Below are positions 25,716 to 35,642 of a DNA stretch of 44,886 bases, one piece after another. The stretch comes from an uncultured Chitinophagales bacterium. GTDB lineage: Bacteria > Bacteroidota > Bacteroidia > Chitinophagales > UBA2359. The notes under the pieces are model-generated. The model saw only the letters and a list, made by a program, of their open reading frames with translations, ran no database searches and was not told where the DNA came from. Position 1 is the stretch's first letter; every line of letters begins with the position of its first letter. Made by a program: the position numbers and the translations under genes. The stretch lies in NCBI GenBank assembly GCA_937927195.1, contig CALBCY010000163.1, forward strand, positions 1 to 44,886, given 5' to 3'.

Positions 25716-28700
25716 CTATTTTAAGACTTCAATTTTCTTTCGTAAAACACCTTGGTTGGTCTGAATGTTTAAAATGTAAATTCCACTTTGAACATTCGTC
25801 AATTCAAGTTTGTAATTATTGCTGTTGATTTTGGATTCATTCAAAATCACTTTCCCAGTTAAATCAACCATTTCAATTCCGTCAAGCAGTTCACCCTTTG
25901 AATTGATGTTTATAATTCCATTTGTTGGATTTGGATAAATTTCAAAATCACTTTGAACAAGTGTAGTGATGGAAGAGTAAACTTCCGCTTCGCTGTCTCT
26001 TGTACTCAAATCAATTTCATCGCCATTTAAGGAAATACCAGTAGCGTTGGTAACATTGATGTTGAAAGGAATGGCTTGATCTGATTTACCAATGATGTCA
26101 TCGATCATTACCAAACTTACTGTCAAGATTGCACCGTTGCCACTTTCATTTTGTTGATCGATCTTAGTTACCGCCAAATCAATTTCACCATCCTCAAAGA
26201 AAACTTTACCAAGACCCATTACATCTTGTTCATCTGTTCCTAGGAATTCGGTATTAAAATCGAAACTGATGGACCCTTCTTCTACTAAATCTTTGTCAAA
26301 TTCCAAGGTAAACGCTAAACCATAAAAGTCCTGTACCATTTCATCAACATTTCCAAGGATAATTGGGATGGACACTTCCTCACCAGCTAATATTGTCTCT
26401 GGAATATCTGCAAAGACAGGAGGGCCATCGAGGTCTGTCTTGCCGGATTCATGTGTTTGATCATAATTCTGATCGACCACATCTTTGTCCAATAAGCTGA
26501 TAACACCATCGCCATCACAATCAGCATGCTTTGCATTTACACCTGTCACTTGAGCATAGTCCCAATCATCCGCCTCTTGGGCTATCCAATCTGTAGAAGC
26601 ATTTTCACGAGGGATTCCAAAGGATCCAAATTGTAAACCTAAATACAGGATGTCAATATTGTCGGCAATTCCATCAAAATTCACATCACCCGGCCATACT
26701 TCATCGCATGGATCAATTGTAATTTCAAAATCAAGGTATTGAACTGCAGGTCCACCGATCGGGCTGTAATTCACGATAGCGAAAGAACCAGTTGTCGAGC
26801 CTATTTCTGGATAGAATTTAAGCGTTTGACCATCAGATTCTATCAGAGCTGTTCCTCCTGTTGAGGGTCCGTAAACTTCCCAAAGGAATTCAAAGCCAGG
26901 ATGTCCAAGATCCAATTCAAAAATTGAATCGGTACACATTTCACCAACCAAGTATTCTAACTCGAAGCCGATGTCTTCGCAACTGATCCATTCCTGTACA
27001 AAAGTTCCATTCGCTAAAAGTAAATCACAATCATTAATGCTGGTTCCAAGATCACAAAGCAAGTTGCCTTGGCAATCGTATAATCTACCTGAAAAAGCTT
27101 GACCTGGAACACAGGAAGACAACAATATTATGGTTTGACCTTCGTGAGTATATTCATTTACACTCATTGGAATTGGGTAATAGGCAGCCAATGTATCATT
27201 GATCCAAAGTAAATCTTGCAGGATGTCATTTATTTCACAAGGCCCAGAACAATCTTGAACAGTGATGATGTACTCGTCGATAAAGAATTCCTCGGTTGTG
27301 TAATTCACCCAAACATAACTAAAGATGTCTTGCCCTACAAATCCTGGGTTTGGTGTATAAGAAACTTCCAAAGAATCAGGACAATTTGGCCAACAAGTTA
27401 AATCCAAAGACACTGTTCCATTTTGAGGATCCAGATAAATTTGTGGCCCTTCAATTTCCTCTGGTTGAGGATTTATAATTAATGCAGCAAGAGTTTCGTC
27501 GTTACAAATAAGATCGTAATATTGAGTGGCACAATTATCAAAATCAGGATCATCGGGCTCAAGGCAATTGCCACATTCGTCTTCTACTTCCGTTCCATAT
27601 ATGGTGTAATCACAATCCCATGTCAAACAATTCCAATTAAATGAGTCGTCTGTATATCCTGGCCAATAGAAATTGACAAAAGTCAGTTCTTGTAAAATTT
27701 CATTGCAAATAGGTACCATGTCTTCTTGACAAACTATATCACCATTGCAATCCACAATGCTTAAAATTGTACCATCAACATCTCCGTCACAATATTCAAA
27801 TACGAATACAGAACTTCCAAAATAATCGTACTGGACCACATTGAGACTATTGTCATAAACATCCTGGAACCAAGACAATTCTTCGAAAGGATTGTCTATT
27901 TGACAAAGCTCATCGCATGGACCAACTTCAATATAAAGGGTTTGGATCAATACTGGAGGTCCTAAAGCAATGTATTCAATAAGCAATGTATCTATTCCAA
28001 CAAAATCTTCTGCTGGATAATAAATAACAGTTGATTCAGAACCGTTAATTACCTCAATAGATCCAGCATTTTGACTAGATGGAACAAGGTAAGTATTGAC
28101 TCCTCCGCTGAATAAATTGTAATCTAAAAATAAGGTGTCATCGTGACAAACCGTTTGATTATCATCCGGGAAACAAACATCGAAATATGGATCATTGACA
28201 TTGAGGCAATCGCCACAATCATTCTCTGCAAAATCAGAACCCGGCACAAAAGCACAATTTAAGTTTAGACAAGATTCAGTATATTCTTCTGGGGTATAAC
28301 CTGGCCAGTAATGTTCGATGTATTCCAAAAAAGGAAGGAATTCATCACAATATGGAGGGGGAATTAAACCACCAGTTGTACATAATTCATTTTGTTGACA
28401 ATCGATGATTATATAATCTGGTCCATCAAATGCACTTGTACAAAATTCGAATAAAAAGACATCTCTTCCCAAAGGATTTAGTTCATTAGGGGCATGATAC
28501 TTATAGTGAATGACACCCAAACTTTGGTCATAAAATTCTTGGAACCAATCCAGTTCTTCAAATGGATTTTCTATTATACCGTAGCAATGACAATCCTCAA
28601 CTTCAATAACAAGTAGCTGATCCCATATAAGCACACCAAACTCTCTGAATTCAACCAAAACAGTATCTAATCCGAAAAAGCCTTCAGGTGGATAATAAGT

Positions 28701-30803
28701 AAGATTGGTCATTTGAGCAGGCTCGCTTATTTCGATAATTGCTCCATTATTTGATGCAGCGGTAAAAGAAGTATTAACTACTAAAGTTGAAACATTGTAA
28801 GTCAGATACAAACTATCTTCATAGCATAGCGTTTGATTTTCATCTGGAAAACAATCATCGAATTGAGGGTCATTTACAGCAAGACAATTTCCACATCCAT
28901 CGGTTGCAAAATCATTTCCTGGCACAAAGGCACAATTCAAGCCCAAGCAATTGTCTACCAATTCCTCAGTTGTAAATCCAGGCCAATCATGTTGAACATA
29001 ATCTAATTGAGATAAATAAACATCACAATTTGGAAAAGGCAGGGTACCATCTGAAACACAAATGGTATTTTGCTGGCAATCTACAATTGCATAATCAGGA
29101 TCAACTCCTGCAGTGGAACAATATTGAAAAAGAAAAACATTTTCCCCTTCATAAGTATATTGAATTACTCCTAAACTGTTGTCGTATTCCTCTTGGAACC
29201 ATTCAAGGTCTTCAAAAGGATTGTCTATCTGACAAAGGTCATTGCAAGCTCCTACTTCAATTTCAATTGTTCGAGTCCAATCTATGTCAGCAGAGTCCTC
29301 TAATTCTAAAAACAATGTATCGATGCCTGTAAAATCTGGTGGCGGAATATAATATACTGTTAAAAGTGAACCTTCACCAGGCTCAAATAAATATGCCTGA
29401 GCTTCCTCTTGTGAGCTGAATACTTCCAAAGTGAAACTCATTTCAAGGCCAGTATAATCCAAAGTAAAAAACAAAGTATCATCATGGCAAACCTCTTGGG
29501 TATTTTCAGGATAACAAAAAATGGAAAAAGGATTATTAGTGTCTAAGCAATTGCCACAATCATTTTCTTCAAAGTCATCTCCCGGAATCATAGCACAATT
29601 CAAACCCATGCAATTATCTACCAGTTCCTCTGGAGTATATCCTGGCCAGTAATGTTGTTGATAGACCAATGCAGGAAAATAACTTTCACAACTTTCAGGG
29701 ACAAATCCACCAGTCCAACACAATTCATTTTGCTGACAATCCATCAAAACGTAATCTGCTCCGTCTAATGCACTATCACAATATTGGAATATGAAAACAT
29801 CTTGCCCTACAGAACCAGGCTCATTGTACTTATAATGAATGACGCTGATGCTTTGATCATATTCAGCTTGGAACCAATCAATCTCTTCAAATGGATTTTC
29901 AATAACACAAAGATCAGGTGAGCAATCAACCACGGCATCTGAAACAGAAACCTCCAAATTAATATAAGAAACAGGTCCTCCAATCGGAGAAAAATGTGCA
30001 ATTACAATTGTAAAAGGCTGGGCGTTATAAGGCATGAATTGCAAGATTTGGCCATTATCAAGCAACGGTTCATCCATGTACTCTGGATAACCAACTACCT
30101 GATAGGCGTACTCGAAACCTGGGTATCCCAAATCATAAAAGGTCGTATCCCAAATGCAAGAGGTATTCGCAATTGTAGATTCTGATAATTCATCACAAGA
30201 TATTTCAGTCGTAACAAGCGAAACAATTGTTTCAGCACAATCCTGATCAGAACCTTCACAAAGAACCGTTCCTTCACAATCAGTCAGGACATTTGAATAA
30301 TTTGTGTTAGGGTTACAAGGACTAAAATAGAAATGTCTATCTCCACCGACATCATAACTAATGGCGTTTATGGGGACTGGATAAAAATAATTCCATTGTA
30401 AGTCGTTTATCCATTGTGGCAGTTCTTCTACAATATCAAGTGTTTGTTCCGAAGTACAGTCTGGATCGTTCACATCAATAACAGATAACTCATAAATACC
30501 TGGTTCGTAGGGCCCAATTTCATAGGCTCCAGTGGTGATATTATCATCTACCAAGAAACCTGAGATACTTAGCGAGTAGATTGAGCTGCCGCTTATTTCA
30601 ATAGTAATTGTAGCTCCTTCACAAAAATCATTCTCTACTCCCGTAATTACTGACAAATCACAGTCTGCAAGATTGGATTCTGTTGTTTCGAAATCAACAC
30701 TTTTCGAAATCAAAACATTTTCGCAAATCAATGATTCACAGGGATTTATTACCAATATGGATAGTAATACTAAAACCAATAATTCAATATGTATCTTTTT
30801 CAT
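25716..30803 (-). CDS. Giant modular secreted protein with T9SS sorting domain
   Basis: 1695 aa. Signal peptide at 1-~24. Four clear repeat modules of ~220 residues begin near 300, 525, 745 and 970 with xIxNPFEExxWFQxxYDxS, and two divergent relatives flank them (N-terminal WINDLQWNYFYPVP, and WINDTLAAYYPIP near 1190). Modules are Cys-rich with a fixed GNCL cysteine core and a Thr/Asp beta half resembling Ig-like 'tail' domains. Near 1371 is a dockerin-like calcium-loop region (GDVNFDGIADNID, DCDGDGVISLLDKD). A cohesin-like beta domain follows (~1466-1600, EEVSIPIILGNV and on). The end is a T9SS type A sorting domain (FEIYPNPTNGIININSKG to KKIEVLK). It should be exported through T9SS and attached at the surface; role probably adhesive or structural (inference). 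Confidence 0.85.
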   Translation of the reverse strand: MKKIHIELLVLVLLSILVINPCESLICENVLISKSVDFETTESNLADCDLSVITGVENDFCEGATITIEISGSSIYSLSISGFLVDDNITTGAYEIGPYEPGIYELSVIDVNDPDCTSEQTLDIVEELPQWINDLQWNYFYPVPINAISYDVGGDRHFYFSPCNPNTNYSNVLTDCEGTVLCEGSDQDCAETIVSLVTTEISCDELSESTIANTSCIWDTTFYDLGYPGFEYAYQVVGYPEYMDEPLLDNGQILQFMPYNAQPFTIVIAHFSPIGGPVSYINLEVSVSDAVVDCSPDLCVIENPFEEIDWFQAEYDQSISVIHYKYNEPGSVGQDVFIFQYCDSALDGADYVLMDCQQNELCWTGGFVPESCESYFPALVYQQHYWPGYTPEELVDNCMGLNCAMIPGDDFEENDCGNCLDTNNPFSIFCYPENTQEVCHDDTLFFTLDYTGLEMSFTLEVFSSQEEAQAYLFEPGEGSLLTVYYIPPPDFTGIDTLFLELEDSADIDWTRTIEIEVGACNDLCQIDNPFEDLEWFQEEYDNSLGVIQYTYEGENVFLFQYCSTAGVDPDYAIVDCQQNTICVSDGTLPFPNCDVYLSQLDYVQHDWPGFTTEELVDNCLGLNCAFVPGNDFATDGCGNCLAVNDPQFDDCFPDENQTLCYEDSLYLTYNVSTLVVNTSFTAASNNGAIIEISEPAQMTNLTYYPPEGFFGLDTVLVEFREFGVLIWDQLLVIEVEDCHCYGIIENPFEELDWFQEFYDQSLGVIHYKYHAPNELNPLGRDVFLFEFCTSAFDGPDYIIIDCQQNELCTTGGLIPPPYCDEFLPFLEYIEHYWPGYTPEEYTESCLNLNCAFVPGSDFAENDCGDCLNVNDPYFDVCFPDDNQTVCHDDTLFLDYNLFSGGVNTYLVPSSQNAGSIEVINGSESTVIYYPAEDFVGIDTLLIEYIALGPPVLIQTLYIEVGPCDELCQIDNPFEELSWFQDVYDNSLNVVQYDYFGSSVFVFEYCDGDVDGTILSIVDCNGDIVCQEDMVPICNEILQELTFVNFYWPGYTDDSFNWNCLTWDCDYTIYGTEVEDECGNCLEPDDPDFDNCATQYYDLICNDETLAALIINPQPEEIEGPQIYLDPQNGTVSLDLTCWPNCPDSLEVSYTPNPGFVGQDIFSYVWVNYTTEEFFIDEYIITVQDCSGPCEINDILQDLLWINDTLAAYYPIPMSVNEYTHEGQTIILLSSCVPGQAFSGRLYDCQGNLLCDLGTSINDCDLLLANGTFVQEWISCEDIGFELEYLVGEMCTDSIFELDLGHPGFEFLWEVYGPSTGGTALIESDGQTLKFYPEIGSTTGSFAIVNYSPIGGPAVQYLDFEITIDPCDEVWPGDVNFDGIADNIDILYLGLQFGSFGIPRENASTDWIAQEADDWDYAQVTGVNAKHADCDGDGVISLLDKDVVDQNYDQTHESGKTDLDGPPVFADIPETILAGEEVSIPIILGNVDEMVQDFYGLAFTLEFDKDLVEEGSISFDFNTEFLGTDEQDVMGLGKVFFEDGEIDLAVTKIDQQNESGNGAILTVSLVMIDDIIGKSDQAIPFNINVTNATGISLNGDEIDLSTRDSEAEVYSSITTLVQSDFEIYPNPTNGIININSKGELLDGIEMVDLTGKVILNESKINSNNYKLELTNVQSGIYILNIQTNQGVLRKKIEVLK

Positions 30804-30978
30804 AGTATTATATTTTTTTGCTAACTATGACACTAAATTAATGTAGAAAAGAGGCAAAAAAAAGGACAAATTAATCAAAAAGTGATTACATTTAGTAAGC
30901 AGTTAAAACCTACTCAATTCATTTTCAATCATTTGTGAAAAAAATCATCACCAAAAGGTGAAAAGAAACAAATAAAAA

Positions 30979-32406
30979 ATGTCAAAAATTCTATTGTATC
31001 AAGCTCTTAACTCTTTGAATCCTTCAGAATGGCAACAATTTGAGTTGTTTCTAGCGCATCCTTTATTTAATACGAATAAAAAATGCCAAATGTACCTTTC
31101 GCAGTTAAAGGTTCCCATTAATTTAAGTGATTCTGATCACAAAAGGCTTTTTTCGAAAGTATTTAATAATGAAAAGTTCAGCGAACAGAAGCTGAAGGAT
31201 GTCAGAAAAGTGCTTTACAAGCATATTAAAAAGTTTCTCGCTTTAAAAGAAATTGAAAAGAATGAGAATGATTGGGACTTGGCCATATTAAAGCAATTTA
31301 GAAATAGAGGCTTGAATGATTTGTACAATATACAGAAGAAAGCGATCGAAAAAAAGCTGCCAATTGCCAATATTCCGCAAGATTTTTTATTTCAACACCA
31401 ACTAGCCGAAGAGGCAGAACATTTTGCAGAATTAGGAGAGCTTAGGCAAACGGATGATCAATTGCAACAGATGGTGGATTGGTTGGATAGTTTTTACATC
31501 GCTAAGAAGTTGAAGTGGATTTGTGAAATGATGAATCGATCGCGCATTGTCAATACCAATTATCAACTTCACTTATTGGATGAAATAAAGTTGATCCTAA
31601 AAAAGGAATATCCACATTTACAAAAGGTGATTATCAATGCTTATTATTTGGTCTATGAGACTTTGAGACAAGCAGATGATGTTGAAAATTTTTATCGATT
31701 GAAATCCTTGCTCGATGAAAATGTTGAGAAACTACCAAGAGCCGAAGCCATTTCTCTTTATCGATATGCACAAAATTATTGCATTGGGAAAATCAACAAA
31801 GGCGATGTGTTGTTCATGGAAGAGCTCTATAATATTTATAAAAAACTTCTTATTAATGGCCTGTTGATTGAGAAAGGTATTTTGGCGCATCCGCATTTCA
31901 AGAACATTATAACTTTGGGTTTGCGATTGAAAGATTTTGATTGGATTTATACCTTTATAGAAGAATCCAACAATATGTTGGATTCCAATATTAGAGAGAA
32001 TGCTTACCATTTCAATTTAGCAACTTATTATTATGAAATTGGAAATTTTGATTTGGTTATTGATTTATTGAACAGTGTGAAATTTAATGATGTTTACTAT
32101 GAAATCAGTTCCAAGTATATCTTGTTGAAAGTCTATTACGATTTGAATGAATACAGTTTATTAGGCTATTTAACTTCCTCTTTTGAAAGATACATCAAAC
32201 GAAACAAGGAGGTTTCTACCCAAAACCGTCAAGGCATTGTCAACTTTTTGTTTGTGTTGAAAAACTTAGCTAAGATTAAAGAATGGAAAGGATTTAAGAA
32301 AAAGGATTTCATTGAAAAACAATTGGAAAAAGCAAAGCTCTTGCTTGAAAAGAAAAAGCCGATTGTGAACCTTCCTTGGTTGAAAGCAAAGTTGGAGGAG
32401 TTGTGA
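30979..32406 (+). CDS. Large all-helical protein of unknown function
   Basis: 475 aa, no signal peptide or membrane segment, almost entirely alpha-helical with high Leu/Lys/Glu. No known motif or catalytic residue seen. The N-terminus (LYQALNSLNPSEWQQFELFL) suggests a small globular cap. The remainder resembles TPR-like helical pairs, for example the repeated ENAYHFNLATYYYEIGNFDL type helices near 340. It is divergent from the giant T9SS protein gene, 175 bases away. Likely cytoplasmic scaffold; function not inferable. Confidence 0.7.
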   Translation: MSKILLYQALNSLNPSEWQQFELFLAHPLFNTNKKCQMYLSQLKVPINLSDSDHKRLFSKVFNNEKFSEQKLKDVRKVLYKHIKKFLALKEIEKNENDWDLAILKQFRNRGLNDLYNIQKKAIEKKLPIANIPQDFLFQHQLAEEAEHFAELGELRQTDDQLQQMVDWLDSFYIAKKLKWICEMMNRSRIVNTNYQLHLLDEIKLILKKEYPHLQKVIINAYYLVYETLRQADDVENFYRLKSLLDENVEKLPRAEAISLYRYAQNYCIGKINKGDVLFMEELYNIYKKLLINGLLIEKGILAHPHFKNIITLGLRLKDFDWIYTFIEESNNMLDSNIRENAYHFNLATYYYEIGNFDLVIDLLNSVKFNDVYYEISSKYILLKVYYDLNEYSLLGYLTSSFERYIKRNKEVSTQNRQGIVNFLFVLKNLAKIKEWKGFKKKDFIEKQLEKAKLLLEKKKPIVNLPWLKAKLEEL

Positions 32407-32432
32407 AAAATGGTGGGAGCGCATTGGTTCAT

Positions 32433-32477
32433 AACACTTTTGGTCAGAGCACTTTTGGTCACAGCACTTTTGATGAC
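32433..32477. repeat. Three tandem 15-base units
   Basis: AACACTTTTGGTCAG, AGCACTTTTGGTCAC and AGCACTTTTGATGAC follow each other without gap just after the stop codon of the helical protein gene and 41 bases before the end of the convergent methyltransferase gene. Probably a slippage-type minisatellite. Confidence 0.7.
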
Positions 32478-32518
32478 GACAACAAATTAAGCTTGGTAAA
32501 ACAACAAATGTGAATGCG

Positions 32519-33142
32519 CTATTTACAAAAGACGAATGAAATCAATCTAGGGATCTCCAATTCTATTTCCTCATCAAAGCATTCTTTTATTTCTATTAAA
32601 TGGAATTTATTCTTCTTAGCTGCATCTAGGAAATCAGACAGATGATGAACATAGGTTTCCAGTTCAATGACTTTCTCATTTAATTCAAATCGAGCTTTTC
32701 CACCAAGATATTGCTTGAAAGGATGATATTCAGATATGAAAAATTGGCCATCAATCTTGAGTTTGCGGTAGGCCTGTTGGAATATAAAATCCAAATTTTC
32801 GATATGCTCCAAAGTAAGACTGCTGGTTACTAAATCAAATTGGTTATCTGGAACTGGCCATTGATTATTGAGGTCTGTTTGGTGAAACTGAACTTTCTTG
32901 CTTTTGATTTTTTCTTTGGCTTTGGATAACATTTCATGAGAAAAATCAAGACAAGTGACTGTTTCACATTGATCAACCAACCATTCTGTATTTTTCCCTG
33001 TACCACAACCCAATTCTAAAACATCATTAAATTCTAATTTACCCAATACCACTTTTGTCAATTGCTGATCGAGGTCTCGTGTTTTATTTTGATTGCTGTC
33101 GTATTGTTCTGCCCAGATGTTGTATGCATCGTTGATTTTCAT
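32519..33142 (-). CDS. Class I SAM-dependent methyltransferase (Methyltransf_11-like)
   Basis: 207 aa. The SAM site is DVLELGCGTGKNTEWL (about residues 39-54), then motif II CLDFSHEMLSKAKEK and motif IV-like NQFDLVTSSLTLEHI. The C-terminus FFISEYHPFKQYLGGKA fits the small-molecule/ubiquinone-biosynthesis-type branch (UbiE/BioC-like), but the substrate cannot be told. It starts with MKINDAYNIWAEQYDSNQNK, a common N-terminus of this group. It ends near a 15-base repeat array and begins a few bases from the REP-like repeats at 33153. Confidence 0.8.
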   Translation of the reverse strand: MKINDAYNIWAEQYDSNQNKTRDLDQQLTKVVLGKLEFNDVLELGCGTGKNTEWLVDQCETVTCLDFSHEMLSKAKEKIKSKKVQFHQTDLNNQWPVPDNQFDLVTSSLTLEHIENLDFIFQQAYRKLKIDGQFFISEYHPFKQYLGGKARFELNEKVIELETYVHHLSDFLDAAKKNKFHLIEIKECFDEEIELEIPRLISFVFCK

Positions 33143-33152
33143 ATTTTCTTTG

Positions 33153-33304
33153 GCTTTTCTTTTTGTGGGCTCGCGAGCGTCGCGAGCCTACGGTGGGGCG
33201 GGGTTCCAATTGGGCTCGCTATGCTCGCGCGCATATTGTGGGGCTCTTCTTTTTGTGGGCTCGCGAGCGTCGCGTGCCTACGGTGGGGCGGGGTTCCAAT
33301 TGGA
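33153..33304. repeat. Two REP-like GC-rich palindromic units next to a RAYT gene
   Basis: Units at 33157-33213 and 33247-33303 are 57 bases long, exactly 90 bases apart, and differ at one position (33185/33275). Each contains the hairpin GGCTCGCGA-GCG-TCGCGAGCC (perfect 9-bp stem in the first unit at 33168-33188, one mismatch in the second at 33258-33278), followed by TACGGTGGGGCGGGGTTCCA. The second unit overlaps the last codons of the RAYT gene. The region is far more GC-rich than its surroundings. Between them a degenerate copy fragment (GGCTCGCTATGCTCGCGCGC) is seen. Confidence 0.8.
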
Positions 33305-33790
33305 AGGATTGTCTCGAATGTACTTTTCAACATTTTTTAAATGCCTTTGATCTCTTATGATTACATCGTAATACTTGGGCTGCCATCCAAAATCTGGATT
33401 GGTTTTTAAGGCTTTGGTCGTAACAGCGGATTTGAATCCTCTTAAGACAGAGGCCAAGTTTTTGGATTGTGGTTTGAATTCACTCGTGTTTCCAAAACTT
33501 GATCGCTCGGTTTGCTTATCCTGAGATTTACCAATCTTGATTATTCCGTGAAAATGATTGGGCATTACTACAAATTCCCCCAACTCAATCTCCATTCCCG
33601 GTCTTAAATATGGAGAATACAACCATTCAACTTCAACAATTTTCCCAATCAAAGATAGGTTCATTGCTTTTCTTTGAATTTCACCAAAATAATTATTTCG
33701 ATTAAATGTATTTATTGTTATGAAATATTCACCTACTCCATTGTAATCCCACCATTTTGCCCGAGTGGTACCATCTTTAAACCTTTTCAT
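33278..33790 (-). CDS. REP-associated tyrosine transposase (RAYT, IS200-like Y1 family)
   Basis: 170 aa from the ATG at 33790 (MKRFKDGTTRAKWWDYN, the usual family start); an ATG at 33799 and a TTG at 33814 are also in frame. Features are YFITINTFNRNNYFGEI, the HUH metal-binding motif MPNHFHGII, and the late YYDVIIRDQRHLKNVEKYI, containing the catalytic tyrosine of Y1 transposases, followed by the YIRDNP motif typical of RAYTs. It should cut and join single-stranded REP sequences. The final residues NWNPAPP are encoded inside the adjacent repeat unit. There are no IS-type ends on the other side, so it looks domesticated/single-copy. Confidence 0.85.
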   Translation of the reverse strand: MKRFKDGTTRAKWWDYNGVGEYFITINTFNRNNYFGEIQRKAMNLSLIGKIVEVEWLYSPYLRPGMEIELGEFVVMPNHFHGIIKIGKSQDKQTERSSFGNTSEFKPQSKNLASVLRGFKSAVTTKALKTNPDFGWQPKYYDVIIRDQRHLKNVEKYIRDNPSNWNPAPP

Positions 33791-33877
33791 ACAAAGCATT
33801 ATTTTGTAAAACAATATTTGTTCTACTTATATAATGCCAGAATTTAAAAATGCAAGTATAAACCAGCCAACAACCAA

Positions 33878-35095
33878 TCAAAAATCTGCTGTCATGAACA
33901 AATCCAAATTGGTATATTTTTTACCAAATCGTTCACTAAGAAATTGGTTTGTAAGAACACCTTTATAGATGTATGTTCCATTTCTGGTACCTGCATTGTG
34001 ACGGAAAAACTTATCCATTCCTTCATGATGTTCACCACCACCCAACAAAACAGTCGAAATCACATTGCTAAATGCCATAGAAGCAGTCCTTGGAATACGT
34101 GCCAGCATATTGGGAACACAATAATGAATAACTCCGTGCTTGGTAAAAGTTGGCTTGTTGTGACTACAAGTTTCTGAGGTTTCAAAACACCCCCCCTGAT
34201 CAATACTCACATCAATGATCACTGAACCTTCTTGCATATTGGCAACCATGACTTCTGAAACAACACAAGGTGTCCTTCCAGATTCAGAATGGATTGCGCC
34301 AACAACAACATCAGCATCTTGTAGTTCTTTTTGTAAAATTTCAGGTATGATGCTTGAGGTATAAATCCTCCTTCCCAAATTGTTTTGAAGGCGCATTAAC
34401 TTATACAAGTTATTGTCAAAAACTCGAACATCGGCTCCTAGTCCGATAGCACCTCTTGTTACATATTCTCCAACAACACCCGCTCCCAATACAACAACTT
34501 TGGATGGTGGAAGTGCCGAAATCCCTCCCAATAAAACACCTTTGCCTTTGAAATCTTTGCTTAAATATTGAGCAGCCAATAATATAGTAGAACTACCAGC
34601 CAGCTCACTAAGAATTCTTACTACAGGAAAATAACCCGCCTCATCTTTTAAATATTCATAAGCAATGGCTGTTACTTTTTTCTTCATCAATTCATTCAAC
34701 ATTTCTTCAGAAAAGGTAGGAATGTTCAATGGAGACATGATTACCTGATGGGACTTCATCAGTTTTATTTCATGCGAAGTGGGTGGGGCAACTTTCAAGA
34801 TAATACCAGCTTCAAAAATTTGCCTAACATCATAAGCTATCTTGGCACCAGCCTCAGAGTATTGAATGTCATCAAAACCAGATTCTATACCAGCCTTTGA
34901 CTCAATAATAACTCTGTGTCCATTCGCGACCAAAAGAGCGACTGAAGGCGGTGTCAATGCAACACGTTTCTCTTGAAAAGACGTTTCTTTGGGAACCCCA
35001 ATGAAAAGTTTTCCATCTTTAACTGGCTTTTCCAGTTCCTGCAATTGAGTTTGCAACCCAACTCCCGTTTTTATTTTACCTAAAGATTCAGGCAT
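33878..35095 (-). CDS. ald: Alanine dehydrogenase
   Basis: 405 aa. N-terminal AlaDh/PNT domain with IGVPKETSFQEKRVALTP and the substrate-contact lysine region VIIESKAGIESGF. NAD-binding Rossmann part KVVVLGAGVVGEYVTRGAIGLG (Gly-rich loop GAGVVG). Then the conserved DVVVGAIHSESGRTP and IIDVSIDQGGCFETS; HYCVPNMLARIPRTAS completes the fingerprint. The reaction is L-alanine + NAD+ + H2O to pyruvate + NH3 + NADH. It lies 12 bases after tsaE, and the pair is a conserved neighbourhood in Bacteroidota. Length is ~35 residues longer at the N-terminus than the Bacillus enzyme, as usual in this phylum. Confidence 0.88.
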   Translation of the reverse strand: MPESLGKIKTGVGLQTQLQELEKPVKDGKLFIGVPKETSFQEKRVALTPPSVALLVANGHRVIIESKAGIESGFDDIQYSEAGAKIAYDVRQIFEAGIILKVAPPTSHEIKLMKSHQVIMSPLNIPTFSEEMLNELMKKKVTAIAYEYLKDEAGYFPVVRILSELAGSSTILLAAQYLSKDFKGKGVLLGGISALPPSKVVVLGAGVVGEYVTRGAIGLGADVRVFDNNLYKLMRLQNNLGRRIYTSSIIPEILQKELQDADVVVGAIHSESGRTPCVVSEVMVANMQEGSVIIDVSIDQGGCFETSETCSHNKPTFTKHGVIHYCVPNMLARIPRTASMAFSNVISTVLLGGGEHHEGMDKFFRHNAGTRNGTYIYKGVLTNQFLSERFGKKYTNLDLFMTADF

Positions 35096-35107
35096 AGCTC
35101 AGTATTT

Positions 35108-35533
35108 TTAATTATTTTTTTCTTTTAAAATTTCAAACGAACGAACCTGCTCCTCCAGTTTTTTGATTTTTATTGCGATGAATTCATCGATAAAATCCAA
35201 TGATAATTCCGGCCATTCTATAAAAAGGAAAGCATCGGAATAAACATACTCTTCAAATCCTATGTCGAGTAGTTCTTCCTGATTTTTTAATCGGTACAAA
35301 TCAAAATGAAAAACCCTTTTTTCGCCTGATACATATTCATTTACAATCGAATAAGTTGGACTTGAGGTGTGCTCCTCGATTCCAAGTTCGGCGCATATGT
35401 ATTTTATCAAAGTGGTTTTTCCAGTTCCCATTTCACCAAAAAACAAAAAACAGCGTTCTTCGGAATAGGTTTCGACAATAAACTTCGCTAAATCCTGTAA
35501 TGCTGGAAGGCTACTAATTTCAAACGTTTTCAT
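35108..35533 (-). CDS. tsaE: tRNA threonylcarbamoyladenosine biosynthesis ATPase TsaE
   Basis: 141 aa, normal length. Walker A GEMGTGKTT at 33-41, then SSPTYSIVNEY (~57-67), HFDLYRL and FIEWPE, the TsaE signature set. It cooperates with TsaB and TsaD to make the t6A37 modification of ANN-decoding tRNAs. It is directly upstream of ald in the same transcript direction; the housekeeping function and spacing suggest an operon. Confidence 0.92.
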   Translation of the reverse strand: MKTFEISSLPALQDLAKFIVETYSEERCFLFFGEMGTGKTTLIKYICAELGIEEHTSSPTYSIVNEYVSGEKRVFHFDLYRLKNQEELLDIGFEEYVYSDAFLFIEWPELSLDFIDEFIAIKIKKLEEQVRSFEILKEKNN

Positions 35534-35642
35534 ATTAATCTACTGTGAAGATACACAATTTATAATTTCTGAAATTGATTTTAAGTTAGATTTTAAGCTA
35601 GATAAATAGGGATGGCAGACAGAGAGGCATCAATAAAATGAA

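Noticed and set aside
33153-33304. CRISPR-like array
   Set aside because: Only two long units with an internal palindrome, no regular spacers and no cas genes; the adjacent RAYT explains them as REP sequence.
33062-33360. Plus-strand open frames across the GC-rich repeats
   Set aside because: They owe their openness to the repeat units in other frames and overlap the RAYT and methyltransferase genes.
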